From VAZQ01 sp046733355 (lineage in GTDB: Bacteria; Pseudomonadota; Alphaproteobacteria; Rhizobiales; Xanthobacteraceae): a stretch of DNA of 64,000 bases. The stretch lies in the NCBI GenBank assembly GCA_046733355.1, contig JBKPOZ010000015.1:1-64000 (forward strand). Reading direction: 5' to 3'. The translations under genes and the position numbers were made by a program. Below are positions 1 through 8,366 of the stretch, in pieces. Position 1 is the stretch's first letter; every line of letters starts with the position of its first letter. Below the pieces are notes generated by a model. It did not search any database and was not told the origin of the DNA. It was given only the letters and a program-made list of their open reading frames with translations.

Positions 1-69
1 CCACCGGCACCGGGCGCCCCTGCACCCGCGGCCGGCGCGAGCGCGGGCGCGCCGCCGGAGAAGAAGTAG
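1..69 (+). CDS. rplY: 50S ribosomal protein L25/Ctc, C-terminal end (partial)
   Basis: Only the last 22 codons and a TAG stop are present. They form a tail of Pro, Ala and Gly ending in Glu-Lys-Lys. Long-form L25 (Ctc/TL5 type) of alphaproteobacteria, which binds 5S rRNA, carries such an Ala/Pro-rich C-terminal tail, and its gene usually lies directly before pth, as here. The identity rests on tail composition and on the neighbour; the ribosome-binding domain lies outside the window. Confidence 0.6.
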   Translation, partial: PPAPGAPAPAAGASAGAPPEKK

Positions 70-106
70 CGGCCGCTACGCGTGACATCTCAATGAGCGC
101 TCATGC

Positions 107-724
107 ATGCTGCTCCTGGTCGGGCTGGGCAATCCGGGCGCGCGTCACGCGGGCAATCGGCACAACATCGGGTTCATGGCCGTTGAGACCATTGCCAACC
201 GTTACAGCCAAGGACCCTGGCGCCGGCGCTTCCAGGGCGTAGTGGCGGAAGCGCTCCTGGGCCGGGAACGCGCGCTCTTACTCCTTCCCGGCACGTACAT
301 GAACGATTCGGGACGCGCGGTCGCCGAAGCGGCCCAATTCTACAAGCTCGGTCTGGCCGACACCGTGGTGTTCCACGACGAGATCGATCTCGCGCCCGGG
401 AAAGTGCGCGTGAAGACCGGAGGCGGCATTGCCGGACACAACGGTTTGCGCTCGATCACCGCGCATATCGGCAATGATTATCGCCGCGTGCGCATTGGCG
501 TCGGTCACCCCCGAATCAAGGAATTGGTGCAAACCTATGTACTGAGCGACTTTGCCAAGGAGGAGCGGCCTTGGGTGGCTGCTCTATGCGAGGCCATAGC
601 GGAAAACGTTGCCTTGCTGGCACAAGGCGAGGATGCGAGCTTCCAGAACCGCGTGCATCTCGCCATGCAGGCAAAAGGCCTGCTTCCCGGGAAATCTCAG
701 GAAGAGGATGAGGCTGCGTGCTGA
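107..724 (+). CDS. pth: Peptidyl-tRNA hydrolase
   Basis: Cytosolic esterase that releases tRNA from peptidyl-tRNAs dropped by ribosomes. The 205-residue protein opens with the family signature MLLLVGLGNPG. Asn9 and catalytic His19 (in NRHNIGF) are present, followed by the HDEIDL segment with the conserved Asp and GGIAGHNGLRSI with the second conserved Asn. Length is normal for bacterial Pth1. An in-frame choice is not forced: another ATG lies 4 bases upstream in a different frame, and only the ATG at 107 opens this protein. It follows the rplY end by about 40 bases and precedes ychF, so the three are probably co-transcribed. Confidence 0.96.
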   Translation: MLLLVGLGNPGARHAGNRHNIGFMAVETIANRYSQGPWRRRFQGVVAEALLGRERALLLLPGTYMNDSGRAVAEAAQFYKLGLADTVVFHDEIDLAPGKVRVKTGGGIAGHNGLRSITAHIGNDYRRVRIGVGHPRIKELVQTYVLSDFAKEERPWVAALCEAIAENVALLAQGEDASFQNRVHLAMQAKGLLPGKSQEEDEAAC

Positions 725-747
725 CGGCGCGATAGCGAGCAGGCTTG

Positions 748-1854
748 ATGGGCTTCAGGTGCGGCATTCTCGGCCTGTCGAACGTAGGTAAATCGACGGT
801 CTTTAATGCGCTCACGGCCACGGCCGCTGCGCAAGCCTCGAGCTACCCTTTCAGCACGATCGAGCCGAACGTGGGCGAGGTGCTCGTGCCCGACCCGCGG
901 CTCGACGTGCTCGCCAAACTCGCCAAATCGGCGAAAATCAAGCCCACCCGCTTGTCATTCGTCGACATCGCCGGGCTGGTGAGCGGCGCCTCCCGGGGAG
1001 AGGGCCTTGGCAACCAGTTTCTCGCCCACGTGCGCGAGGTGGATGCGCTTGCGCATGTCGTGCGCTGTTTCGAGGACGATAACGTCGCGCATGTGAGCGG
1101 CAAGCTCGACCCGATCGGCGACGTCGATACGATCGAGACCGAACTGATGCTTGCCGATCTGGAAAGCCTGGAACGGCGCATCGAGGGACTTGCGAAAAAA
1201 GCCAAGGGCAACGATCAGGAGGCGAGCGAGGCGAAGGCGACGCTCGATCTCGTGCAACGAGCGCTTGCGCTCGTGCGCGAGGGAAAGCCCGCGCGGGTGC
1301 TCGAGCGCAAGGCGGAGGAAGAGAAGGCATTTCGCATGCTCGGACTGCTCACCGCAAAGCCGGTGCTTTACGTATGCAATGTGGGGGAGGATGCAGCCGC
1401 CAGTGGAAACGCATTGAGCACGATGGTGCAAGCGCGCGCCATGCAGGAAGGCGCAGCGTGCGTCGTCATTGCGGCAAAGATCGAGGCCGAGATCGCGGCG
1501 CTGTCACCGCAGGAACGGAGGGAGTATTTGGCGGCGCTCGGGCTCGCCGAATCGGGGCTCAATCGCCTGATTCGGGCGGGGTACGGGCTGCTCGATCTCA
1601 TCACCTATTTTACGGCTGGGCCGAAGGAGGCCGCCGCCTGGACGGTCGTGCGCGGCACCCGCGCGCCACAAGCCGCCGCGGTCATTCATTCCGACTTCGA
1701 GCGCGGCTTTATTCGCGCCGAGACGATCGCGTACGACGATTACGTCACGTATGGCGGGGAAAGCGGCGCGCGCGACGCCGGCAAGATGCGCCTCGAGGGC
1801 AAGAACTATATGATCGCCGACGGCGACGTCATGCATTTCCGCTTCGCGACGTGA
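748..1854 (+). CDS. ychF: Redox-regulated ATPase YchF (Obg-family, OLA1-like)
   Basis: Ribosome-associated P-loop NTPase of the Obg family that prefers ATP. The P-loop GLSNVGKST is near residue 10, the G3-like motif DIAGLV follows (normally DxxG), and the protein ends in the TGS-like domain with the conserved terminal run MIADGDVMHFRF. The 368-residue length is typical (about 363-367). I start at ATG 748; a TTG one codon earlier would add a single Met and is not needed. It lies 23 bases after pth on the same strand, a conserved alphaproteobacterial pairing. Confidence 0.96.
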   Translation: MGFRCGILGLSNVGKSTVFNALTATAAAQASSYPFSTIEPNVGEVLVPDPRLDVLAKLAKSAKIKPTRLSFVDIAGLVSGASRGEGLGNQFLAHVREVDALAHVVRCFEDDNVAHVSGKLDPIGDVDTIETELMLADLESLERRIEGLAKKAKGNDQEASEAKATLDLVQRALALVREGKPARVLERKAEEEKAFRMLGLLTAKPVLYVCNVGEDAAASGNALSTMVQARAMQEGAACVVIAAKIEAEIAALSPQERREYLAALGLAESGLNRLIRAGYGLLDLITYFTAGPKEAAAWTVVRGTRAPQAAAVIHSDFERGFIRAETIAYDDYVTYGGESGARDAGKMRLEGKNYMIADGDVMHFRFAT

Positions 1855-1860
1855 CGTTTG

Positions 1861-2151
1861 CTACATCTGGCCGCGCTGGCGAATCGCGCCGAGGTGCTCG
1901 TTAATGCGAAACATGATGAGCACGAATTCCGAAACGATGCGCGCGAACAGCACGCCGATCACGATTCCGATCAGGCTCGCTATTACCCACAGGAGTCCGC
2001 CGAGCGGATGCAGCGCCATGAGCGCCAGGCCGGAGACGATGCCGGAGAGGCCGAACAAGACGGAAATGCCCACCGAGAGCCAATAGAAGATCTTGATGAT
2101 CGAAGGCGTGATAAACCGGTCCCATTGAAACAGATCGCGGTAGTCGAACAT
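1861..2151 (-). CDS. DUF4282 family small membrane protein
   Basis: A 96-residue protein beginning MFDYRDLFQWDRFITPSII. This start is supported by a strong Shine-Dalgarno (GGAGGAGA) just upstream on the minus strand; the reading frame stays open further upstream but that part is not protein-like. Two hydrophobic segments follow (about residues 21-45 and 50-75), then a short soluble tail ending in RQRGQM. The family resembles other bacterial DUF4282 proteins: two membrane helices and no known reaction. The gene converges on ychF with six bases between the stops, so it is a separate transcript. Confidence 0.82.
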   Translation of the reverse strand: MFDYRDLFQWDRFITPSIIKIFYWLSVGISVLFGLSGIVSGLALMALHPLGGLLWVIASLIGIVIGVLFARIVSEFVLIMFRINEHLGAIRQRGQM

Positions 2152-2289
2152 CGCTCTCCTCCAAGCCCGTGGGCAGGCGACACTGCACCCGGGAAGCTTC
2201 TCGGTCAACGCGAGCGGAACCGGCGGCCCGTGTGCGTCGTTCTCTTGCTGCGACGAATCTGCGTCGCGCACGGCGAGATGGGAAATGCA

Positions 2290-2547
2290 ATGAGAAACGC
2301 GCTTGCAGTGATCGCGGTGGCCATGGCGATAGTGGGGCTGCCGCGCGTCGGAATGGCGCAGCTTGATGCGGACGTGCGCATCGGCACGCCGCGCACTCCC
2401 GGCCTGCTCATCGAGGAGCCCAGGCCTCCGAGCGTGGCCATCGAGACCGAAGGACGCGGACAACGGCCCGACTGTCGTCCGGTCACGATAACCGAGTGGC
2501 ACAACGGTATCCCGGTCACGCGCACCGAGCAGCAGTGCGATCGCTAA
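2290..2547 (+). CDS. Small secreted protein of unknown function
   Basis: An 85-residue protein with a clear Sec signal peptide: Met-Arg-Asn, a hydrophobic core rich in Ala, Val and Ile, and a likely cleavage after GMAQ. The mature part is short and polar with two cysteines (in RPDCRPVT and EQQCDR), which could form one periplasmic disulfide. A second ATG at 2278 in the same frame would add four residues; I prefer 2290 because a GGGAAA run lies at suitable spacing and the signal peptide then has a normal N-region. No family recognised. It is divergent from the DUF4282 gene. Confidence 0.6.
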   Translation: MRNALAVIAVAMAIVGLPRVGMAQLDADVRIGTPRTPGLLIEEPRPPSVAIETEGRGQRPDCRPVTITEWHNGIPVTRTEQQCDR

Positions 2548-2686
2548 GCTGAAGGTGACCATTTACCGAAGACGCGGGCAGGCGCCTGCGCGCGCTTGAC
2601 AGCGCCGGAACGTTCGTGCCGCATGTACGTTTAGAGCCTTTGGTCTTGCTCTTCGTGTCGCTCACCAGGGCAAAGGAGGACCCCCC

Positions 2687-3286
2687 ATGAACTCCCACCT
2701 TCGCCGCTGCTGCCTCGCCGCGGCACTCGTCGGACTTGCCGGGCCTGCTGCAGCGCAGACCTGGGTCTACGAGCCCGATTATTACGCCGCGCGCGCTTAT
2801 CAGCCTGTCGTTACCGCGCCCGTTGCGGTCGCCCCAACGCAGCGCACTATCGTCACCCGCACGATTATCCCGCAGCGACACGGCCGAGCCCCGATCGTCA
2901 AGGAGCGCATCGTCTCCGAGACTGTGGCGCCTGCGCCGGTAGTGCGCGAGCGCGTCGTGGCGCGCCCCGTGGTTGCCGAAAGCTACGCCTATGCACCGGG
3001 CTACGCCTATGCACCGGTGGCGCGTGAGCGTGTGGTTACCCGGCCCGTCGTTGTCGCCGATGATTACGCGTATTCCGGCTATGCCTACGCGCCCGCTGTG
3101 CGCGAGCGCGTGATCAGGCGGCCGGCCGTGACGGTCGATTACGTGGCGCCTACCGATGCCTACGCCATGGCGCCGGTGGTGACCACGGCTCCAGCGGTCA
3201 CGCCCTACCGGTATCGCTACATCAATAACAGGCTGCTCCTGGTCGATCCGGTTACTGGCGCAGTGGTCGGCCAAGTCCAGGATTAA
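2687..3286 (+). CDS. Secreted Tyr/Ala/Val-rich protein with DUF1236-like C-terminus
   Basis: A 199-residue exported protein. Signal peptide at residues 1-24 (ends AAAQ); AAGGAGG lies just ahead of the ATG. The middle is low complexity, with repeated SYAYAPGYAYAPV-like and RERVV.RPVV-like units, and suggests an extended cell-envelope protein. The last 30 residues (RYRYINNRLLLVDPVTGAVV) resemble the C-terminal core of DUF1236 proteins, which are common and poorly understood in Hyphomicrobiales. A strong intrinsic terminator follows the stop. Function unknown; the DUF1236 link is by pattern only. Confidence 0.8.
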   Translation: MNSHLRRCCLAAALVGLAGPAAAQTWVYEPDYYAARAYQPVVTAPVAVAPTQRTIVTRTIIPQRHGRAPIVKERIVSETVAPAPVVRERVVARPVVAESYAYAPGYAYAPVARERVVTRPVVVADDYAYSGYAYAPAVRERVIRRPAVTVDYVAPTDAYAMAPVVTTAPAVTPYRYRYINNRLLLVDPVTGAVVGQVQD

Positions 3287-3302
3287 AGCTTCGCAGATCG
3301 AG

Positions 3303-3339
3303 GCGGCGGCACTGAGCCGGTGCCGCCGCGCTTTCTTTT
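3303..3339 (+). terminator. Rho-independent terminator
   Basis: A perfect 10-bp GC stem (GCGGCGGCAC at 3303-3312 pairing with 3320-3329) with a 7-base loop, followed by a T-rich tail (GCTTTCTTTT). It starts 16 bases after the stop of the secreted protein at 2687-3286. Confidence 0.85.
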
Positions 3340-3404
3340 GGGGAACCGTCTTCACGCGCCGCGCGTTCCTGGCCCGAACATTCCGAGAACCCGAGGCGTG
3401 GATC

Positions 3405-3652
3405 ATGGCACGGCAAGAGAGCCGCCTGCGCGTTTCCGACAATCCCAAGCGCGATCCCGAGCCGCCCTCGAATATGGCTAAAAACCCGGACGAGTGGGTT
3501 TCGGGAGACGATCCAATGACCGGCGCGCAGGCGTCCTATCTAAGACGCTGGCCGAGGAGGCACATGAGCCCTCGGCCTTCGACCCGAAGCTCACCAAGGC
3601 AGAGGCGTCACGGCGCATCGATCGTTTGCGCGCGAAGCTGAAGCTCGACTGA
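3405..3652 (+). pseudogene. DUF3072 family protein, frameshifted
   Basis: The N-terminal part reads NPDEWVSGDDPMTGAQASYL, the hallmark of DUF3072. Directly after TATCT at about 3541 the frame must shift by one base to continue as KTLAEEAHEPSAFDPKL and then TKAEASRRIDRLRAKLKLD, the rest of the family consensus, ending in TGA at 3650. Total length is 248 bases, one short of 83 codons, so a single-base deletion explains it. Read in the original frame the protein ends out of family at 3641. Either the gene is broken or the base was lost in sequencing or assembly. DUF3072 proteins are small, soluble and of unknown role. Confidence 0.8.
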
Positions 3653-3664
3653 GAGGAGACGGAG

Positions 3665-4234
3665 ATGATCGCCACGCAGAAGACATTCGCCGTCGCAAGC
3701 GCAGCAATCCTTGTCCTTGCATGCACTCAGCTCTGCGCCCAACAGCCATCGCCGCCTGCCGATGCTTCGCAACAGAAGCAGCTCGAGAACTGGCAGCACA
3801 CAGAATCCGGCAAAATGGGAAAGGAGGAGCCCAGCTCCCAGGCCGAGATGCCCAAGCCGCAAACGGCTTTCATCCATGGCGCGTTGGCGGCTGCCGGCGC
3901 TCCGACCGATGTCGATACCGTGCCGGCGAAGTTCTCGGAGCGCAATGCGCGCGACGACAAGCTCATTACCCTTGCCTACACGTTCAAGAACCTGTCTGAG
4001 GACCAGAGGCGCCAGATCTCTGCCGCACTCAAAGGACAGGGCGCCACGGCTGCGTACAAGGGTGATATTGGCACTGTCGTGCCGTTCGCGATGGAGTTGC
4101 GTCCGGTTCCGGAGGGCCTCGCCGCGCAAGTGCCACAGACGAAAGGCTTTCAATACCTCAACGCTGATGACCGGGTGCTGCTGATCTCACCATCGACGCG
4201 CATCGTCGTCGGGGTGTTTCCTGCCAGCAGCTAG
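3665..4234 (+). CDS. Secreted protein of unknown function (DUF1236-like tail)
   Basis: A 189-residue protein with a Sec signal peptide (residues 1-25, ending LCAQQ). The context LACTQLC leaves a lipoprotein possible, but the lipobox is poor. GGAGACGGAG precedes the ATG. The mature N-terminus is Gln/Pro/Ser-rich and probably disordered, followed by a compact region from about residue 75. The end (FQYLNADDRVLLISPSTRIVVGVF) matches the pattern of DUF1236 C-termini, as in the gene at 2687-3286, so the two may be distant paralogues. No enzymatic motif seen. Confidence 0.72.
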   Translation: MIATQKTFAVASAAILVLACTQLCAQQPSPPADASQQKQLENWQHTESGKMGKEEPSSQAEMPKPQTAFIHGALAAAGAPTDVDTVPAKFSERNARDDKLITLAYTFKNLSEDQRRQISAALKGQGATAAYKGDIGTVVPFAMELRPVPEGLAAQVPQTKGFQYLNADDRVLLISPSTRIVVGVFPASS

Positions 4235-4265
4235 ACGAACTCGCGCAAACACTTACCCTGCCACG

Positions 4266-4323
4266 TCATGACGCGCTCGGCGCGCCGAGCCTCCTTGCAT
4301 TCGCCCGCACCGCAAGATGACGG
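4266..4323. repeat. Degenerate copy of palindromic repeat family A
   Basis: A short palindromic element: CGTCATG at the left and GATGACGG at the right, around a perfect 16-base palindrome GCTCGGCGCGCCGAGC (4275-4290). Arms and core match the larger element at 19285-19399, with the middle shortened. It lies just before the ABC ATPase gene and within what would be the leader of that transcript. Confidence 0.6.
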
Positions 4324-4333
4324 ATTGAGATAC

Positions 4334-5257
4334 ATGCGCCCGATTGTCTCGGTTGCCAATGTGTCGAAGACCTATGCGAGCGGCTTTCGCGCGCTGCGCA
4401 ATGTGTCGTTCGATATTCGTGCGGGGGAGATTTTCGCCCTGCTCGGCCCGAACGGCGCGGGCAAGACCACGCTGATCAACCTCATCTGCGGCATTGTCAC
4501 GCCATCCGCCGGACAGGTCTTGGTGGGCGGGCACGACATTATCAGCGAATACCGCACCACCCGCTCGCTCATCGGTCTGGTGCCGCAGGAGATCTATACA
4601 ACCCCTTTTGAATCAGTGTGGGCGACGGTGAGCTTCAGCCGCGGGCTTTTCGGCAAGCCACGCAATCCCGAGCGCGTCGAAAAGGTGCTCAAAGAACTGT
4701 CCTTGTGGGACAAGAAGAACGACAAGATCATGACCCTTTCGGGCGGCATGAAGCGCCGCGTGCTTATCGCCAAGGCTCTCGTGCATGAGCCGACCGTGCT
4801 GTTCCTGGACGAGCCCACGGCCGGCGTCGACGTCACTTTGCGCAAAAACATGTGGGACGCAGTGCGCGCGCTGCGCGCGGGCGGCGTCACCATCATCCTC
4901 ACGACACACTACATCGAAGAAGCCGAACAGATGGCCGACCGCATCGGCATCATCAACCACGGCGAGATCATTCTGGTCGAGGACAAGGCGGAGCTCATGC
5001 GCAAGCTCGGCAAGAAACATCTCACGCTGCATCTGCAAAAGCCGCTGCCCGCCATACCCGACGCGCTCGCCCGGCCTGGGCTCGCGCTCTCTGCCGACGG
5101 AGGCGATCTGATCTACAGCTATGAGACGGGCGGAGAGCGCACCGGCATTACGGCGCTGCTGCAGGAGCTGAGCCGGCTGGGCATCCGTTTCCGCGATCTC
5201 GAGACCACGCAGGACTCGCTCGAGGACATCTTTGTACATATGGTGCGGCAACAATGA
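4334..5257 (+). CDS. ABC-2 type exporter, ATP-binding subunit (YadG-like)
   Basis: A 307-residue ATPase. Walker A GPNGAGKTT at residues 38-46, signature LSGGMK at 135-140, Walker B VLFLDEP at 155-161 and switch His192 (TTHYIEEAE). A C-terminal extension of about 90 residues after the nucleotide-binding domain is typical of the CcmA/YadG group. I start at the ATG followed by RPIVSV; upstream in-frame codons derive from a palindromic repeat. The stop overlaps the start of the permease (ATGATGA), so the two form one exporter in the inner membrane. The substrate is unknown. Confidence 0.9.
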   Translation: MRPIVSVANVSKTYASGFRALRNVSFDIRAGEIFALLGPNGAGKTTLINLICGIVTPSAGQVLVGGHDIISEYRTTRSLIGLVPQEIYTTPFESVWATVSFSRGLFGKPRNPERVEKVLKELSLWDKKNDKIMTLSGGMKRRVLIAKALVHEPTVLFLDEPTAGVDVTLRKNMWDAVRALRAGGVTIILTTHYIEEAEQMADRIGIINHGEIILVEDKAELMRKLGKKHLTLHLQKPLPAIPDALARPGLALSADGGDLIYSYETGGERTGITALLQELSRLGIRFRDLETTQDSLEDIFVHMVRQQ

Positions 5258-6018
5258 TGAACCTGCGCGCGGTCGGTGCGATCTACTTTTTCGAAATGGC
5301 GCGCACCGGGCGCACGGTGCTGCAGAGCATCGTCTCGCCCGTGATCTCGACCACGCTCTATTTCGTGGTATTCGGCGCCGCGATCGGCTCGCGCATCACC
5401 GAGATCGAGGGGGTAAGCTATGGCGAGTTCATCGTCCCCGGACTCATCATGTTGACCTTGCTCACACAGAGCGTGATGAACGCCTCCTTCGGCATCTATT
5501 TCCCGCGCTTCACCGGCACGGTTTATGAGATTCTCTCGGCGCCCATATCCTTTTTCGAGGTCGCGCTCGGGTTCGTCGGCGCGGCGGCAACGAAGTCGAT
5601 TATGCTCGGCCTGATCATCCTGATCACCGCAAACGCATTTGTGCCGCTGCGCATTGCGCACCCGTTCTGGATGGTCGCCTTCCTGCTGCTCACCGCCATT
5701 ACCTTCAGCCTCCTCGGCTTCATCATCGGGATCGCGGCCGACGGATTCGAGCAGCTGCAGGTTGTGCCGCTTCTAGTGATCACGCCGCTCACCTTTCTCG
5801 GCGGCAGCTTCTACTCGATCCACGTGCTGCCGCCGCTGTGGCAGACGGTCACCCTCTTCAACCCGGTGGTGTATCTCGTGAGCGGCTTTCGCTGGAGCTT
5901 CTTCGAGGTTGCCGATGTCAACGTGACCGTGAGCCTTGCGGCAGTGGCTCTGTTCCTCACCACCTGTCTCATCGCGGTGTGGTGGATCTTCAAGACCGGC
6001 TATCGGCTGAAGAACTGA
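5254..6018 (+). CDS. ABC-2 type exporter, permease subunit (YadH-like)
   Basis: A 254-residue integral membrane protein with about six hydrophobic helices. It contains the ABC-2 core pattern FGIYFPRFTGTVYEILSAP, the characteristic intracellular loop of the family, and the late motif PLTFLGGSFYSIHVLPP seen in YadH/NodJ-type permeases. It is translationally coupled to the ATPase by a four-base overlap and together they should form a half-size exporter dimer. YadGH-type systems are linked to export of hydrophobic or surface molecules, but nothing here fixes the cargo. Confidence 0.9.
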   Translation: MMNLRAVGAIYFFEMARTGRTVLQSIVSPVISTTLYFVVFGAAIGSRITEIEGVSYGEFIVPGLIMLTLLTQSVMNASFGIYFPRFTGTVYEILSAPISFFEVALGFVGAAATKSIMLGLIILITANAFVPLRIAHPFWMVAFLLLTAITFSLLGFIIGIAADGFEQLQVVPLLVITPLTFLGGSFYSIHVLPPLWQTVTLFNPVVYLVSGFRWSFFEVADVNVTVSLAAVALFLTTCLIAVWWIFKTGYRLKN

Positions 6019-6084
6019 CGCCTCTCATGGCAAAATTGGCGCGCGCAATGCCCTGCGTATCGGCTTAGGGCAATTTTGCTCACT

Positions 6085-6975
6085 CTACTGGAAACCATAG
6101 AGCCGCGCGGGATTGTCAACCAGTATCCGCTTGCGTTGCGCTTCGTCCGGAACCCATGCCGCGAGCATTTCGCACAAATCGGCATCGTTCGGCATCGGTG
6201 TTTTGATGTGCACGTGCGGCCAGTCGGAGCCCCACACCACCTGCTGGGGCGCGGCGGCGATGAGCGCGTGCGCAAAAGCATTGGTATCAGTGTGCGGCAG
6301 GGGCTGGGACGAAATACGGTAGGGGCCGGTCAGCTTCACCCAGGCTTTGCCGCGGCGCATGAGCCGCAGCAGGGCCTGAAAACCCGCATTGTCGGTTCCT
6401 TGGGCGGTTTTGATGTAGCCGAGATGTCCATAGACGGTGTCCACCGGAAAGTCGTCCAGCATAACATCGAGCTCGGGAAACTGATCGACATGCATCAGAA
6501 ATTCCATGTGCCAGCCGAACGGCTTGATGCGATGGGCGAGCTCCTTGAGCTCTCGCACCGGCAGCACGCCCCGGCCATCCTTGACGTCCACGATGTTGAG
6601 ACGCGCGCCGCGTATGCCGGCAGCGTGCATCGCTTCGATTTCCGTGTCCGAAATGTTCTGCGCCAGCGCCGCCACGCCGCGGAAGCTTGCACCGGCCGCC
6701 CGCATCGCGGCGAGCATCGCCGCATTGTCGGTGCCATAGACGCTCGGCTGCACGAGCACCGCACGTTCGATGCCGAGCGTCGACAGCATATGCTGGTAGT
6801 CGGCGAGAAGAGAATCCGGCGGCGTGTAAGTGCGCTGCGGCGCATAGGCGTAGCGCGTCCTCGGCCCGCACACATGCGCGTGGCTGTCGCAGGCGAGCGG
6901 CGGCAGCTTGAGCCTGGGCTGGCGCGGGTGCCGGTCAAACGGTGCGCACAGCGCCGCCTCGGCCGTTTGCTCCAT
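6085..6975 (-). CDS. Amidohydrolase family protein (TIM-barrel, lactonase-like)
   Basis: A 296-residue protein of the amidohydrolase-2 group, which includes 2-pyrone-4,6-dicarboxylate lactonase. The metal-site start CDSHAHVCGP is at about residues 29-38. The family pattern continues with ERAVLVQPSVYGTDN, a His (YGHLGY) and VVWGSDWPHVH near the end, where the Asp is catalytic. No signal peptide, so cytosolic. It starts 15 bases after the MFS transporter stop on the same strand, suggesting that the carrier brings in the compound, or its precursor, that this enzyme hydrolyses. The substrate is not determined; a lactone or similar aromatic breakdown product is a guess. Confidence 0.85.
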   Translation of the reverse strand: MEQTAEAALCAPFDRHPRQPRLKLPPLACDSHAHVCGPRTRYAYAPQRTYTPPDSLLADYQHMLSTLGIERAVLVQPSVYGTDNAAMLAAMRAAGASFRGVAALAQNISDTEIEAMHAAGIRGARLNIVDVKDGRGVLPVRELKELAHRIKPFGWHMEFLMHVDQFPELDVMLDDFPVDTVYGHLGYIKTAQGTDNAGFQALLRLMRRGKAWVKLTGPYRISSQPLPHTDTNAFAHALIAAAPQQVVWGSDWPHVHIKTPMPNDADLCEMLAAWVPDEAQRKRILVDNPARLYGFQ

Positions 6976-6989
6976 GAACTTGCCCTAAG

Positions 6990-8270
6990 TTACGCGTCGG
7001 CCGCAGCCGCGCGCAGGCGTGCGCGGGCAGGCTTGAGCGCCAGCGCCATCAGTGCTGCGACGATATTGAAGGCCGCCAGCATCGCAAATACCAAATGCCA
7101 GCTTCCGGTGACCGTGGTCATCACGTTGCCGAGCGGCACCAGCAGGGACGCCACACCTTTCGCGGTGAACAGCATTCCATAGTTGGTGTTCACGAATTTT
7201 GGCCCATAGACATCCGTGATCATGGCAGGAAACAGCGAGTAGATTTCCCCCCAGGCAAAGAACAGCACGCCCGAGAGAATGACGAACAGAAGCGGGTCTT
7301 GGCCGAACACATAGACCGAGTAGATGCCGATGCCCTCGATCATGAAGGCGAGAAACATCGTATTTTCCCTGCCCAGATAGTCGGAGATGAAACCGAAAAG
7401 CGGCCTCGCTATCCCGTTGCAGACACGGTCGAGCGACAATGCGAAAATAAGTGCCGGCAAAGTAATCCCGGCGAGCGAAACGGGAATTTCCGCGATCTTC
7501 CAATCCTTCGCTATGGGGGCAAGCTGCGCAGCGGCCATGAGTCCGCCCGAGCACACCAGGACGAACATGAGGTAGAGCATGTAAAAGACCGGCGTCTTCA
7601 GTGCTTCGTTCGGCGCATAGCTGCGTCTTGTTTGCTGCACCGCCGGCGCCACGGGCACAGGCACTTCGTCCGCGCTCGGCGCCCGCAGCAGAAGACCGGT
7701 AAAAAACACGATCAGGCCTTGGCCTATACCGAACCAGAGAAATGCCGCCTGGTAACCGCTTGCGTGAATCATGTTGGCGATGGGAATGATGGTAAGCGCG
7801 GAGCCTGCGCCAAAGCCCGCAGAGGTCACTCCCACGGCGAGGCCGCGCCGGTCGGGAAACCACTTCAGCGCGTTCCCAATGGCGGCAATATTGATGGTGC
7901 CGGCACCCACGCCGCCGAACACCGCGCCAAGATAAAGCAGCGCAAGCGAGTCGGCGATCGAGTTCACGATCCAGCCGAGAGCAATCAGCACACCGCCTAA
8001 GCACACCATTAGCTTGATGCCGAGGCGATCGATTGCGTAGCCCTCGAACGGCACAAGCCACGTGCCCGCAAGGATGTAGATTGTAAAGGCCACCTGGATG
8101 GCAGCGCGCCCCCAGTGGTGCGACTCGTCGATTGGGCCGACAAACAAGGTCCAGCTGTATTGCAGGCTCGCGATCATCACCATCACGATGATGCCGTAGA
8201 CGAGTTGCAGCAGCCGAGTAGCCGGAGAGGCCAATCCCTCGACGTGCTCGATGGCTTGGCTTGCCGTCAT
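6990..8270 (-). CDS. MFS transporter, oxalate/formate antiporter (OxlT)-like
   Basis: A 426-residue carrier with twelve predicted membrane helices. The order of motifs fits the OxlT family: SLQYSWTLFVGP in helix 1, the loop GYAIDRLGIKLM between helices 2 and 3, GVGAGTINIAAIGNALKWFPDRRGLAVG around helix 4, and DYLGRENTMF between helices 8 and 9. OxlT proteins exchange dicarboxylates such as oxalate for monocarboxylates, but many relatives carry other organic acids. GGGGAGGAACG upstream is a strong ribosome-binding site. Lies between the amidohydrolase and the binding-protein-like gene in one minus-strand unit. Confidence 0.88.
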   Translation of the reverse strand: MTASQAIEHVEGLASPATRLLQLVYGIIVMVMIASLQYSWTLFVGPIDESHHWGRAAIQVAFTIYILAGTWLVPFEGYAIDRLGIKLMVCLGGVLIALGWIVNSIADSLALLYLGAVFGGVGAGTINIAAIGNALKWFPDRRGLAVGVTSAGFGAGSALTIIPIANMIHASGYQAAFLWFGIGQGLIVFFTGLLLRAPSADEVPVPVAPAVQQTRRSYAPNEALKTPVFYMLYLMFVLVCSGGLMAAAQLAPIAKDWKIAEIPVSLAGITLPALIFALSLDRVCNGIARPLFGFISDYLGRENTMFLAFMIEGIGIYSVYVFGQDPLLFVILSGVLFFAWGEIYSLFPAMITDVYGPKFVNTNYGMLFTAKGVASLLVPLGNVMTTVTGSWHLVFAMLAAFNIVAALMALALKPARARLRAAAADA

Positions 8271-8366
8271 GATCGTTCCTCCCCTGGCGGCGCGTCGAAT
8301 ACGCCTGTGGTTATGATGCGGAAGGCGAAGGCCCGCGAACCCGCGAGCCTCCTTGTCACGCGTAGT

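Noticed and set aside
2596..2624. TTGACA at 2596-2601 as a -35 box for the secreted protein gene
   Set aside because: No acceptable -10 hexamer lies at 16-18 bases; too weak to report as a promoter.
6076..7182. Long plus-strand ORF (368 codons) opposite the amidohydrolase
   Set aside because: It is the antisense of a clear amidohydrolase; its protein is rich in His and Arg with no domain pattern, as expected of a shadow in GC-rich DNA.
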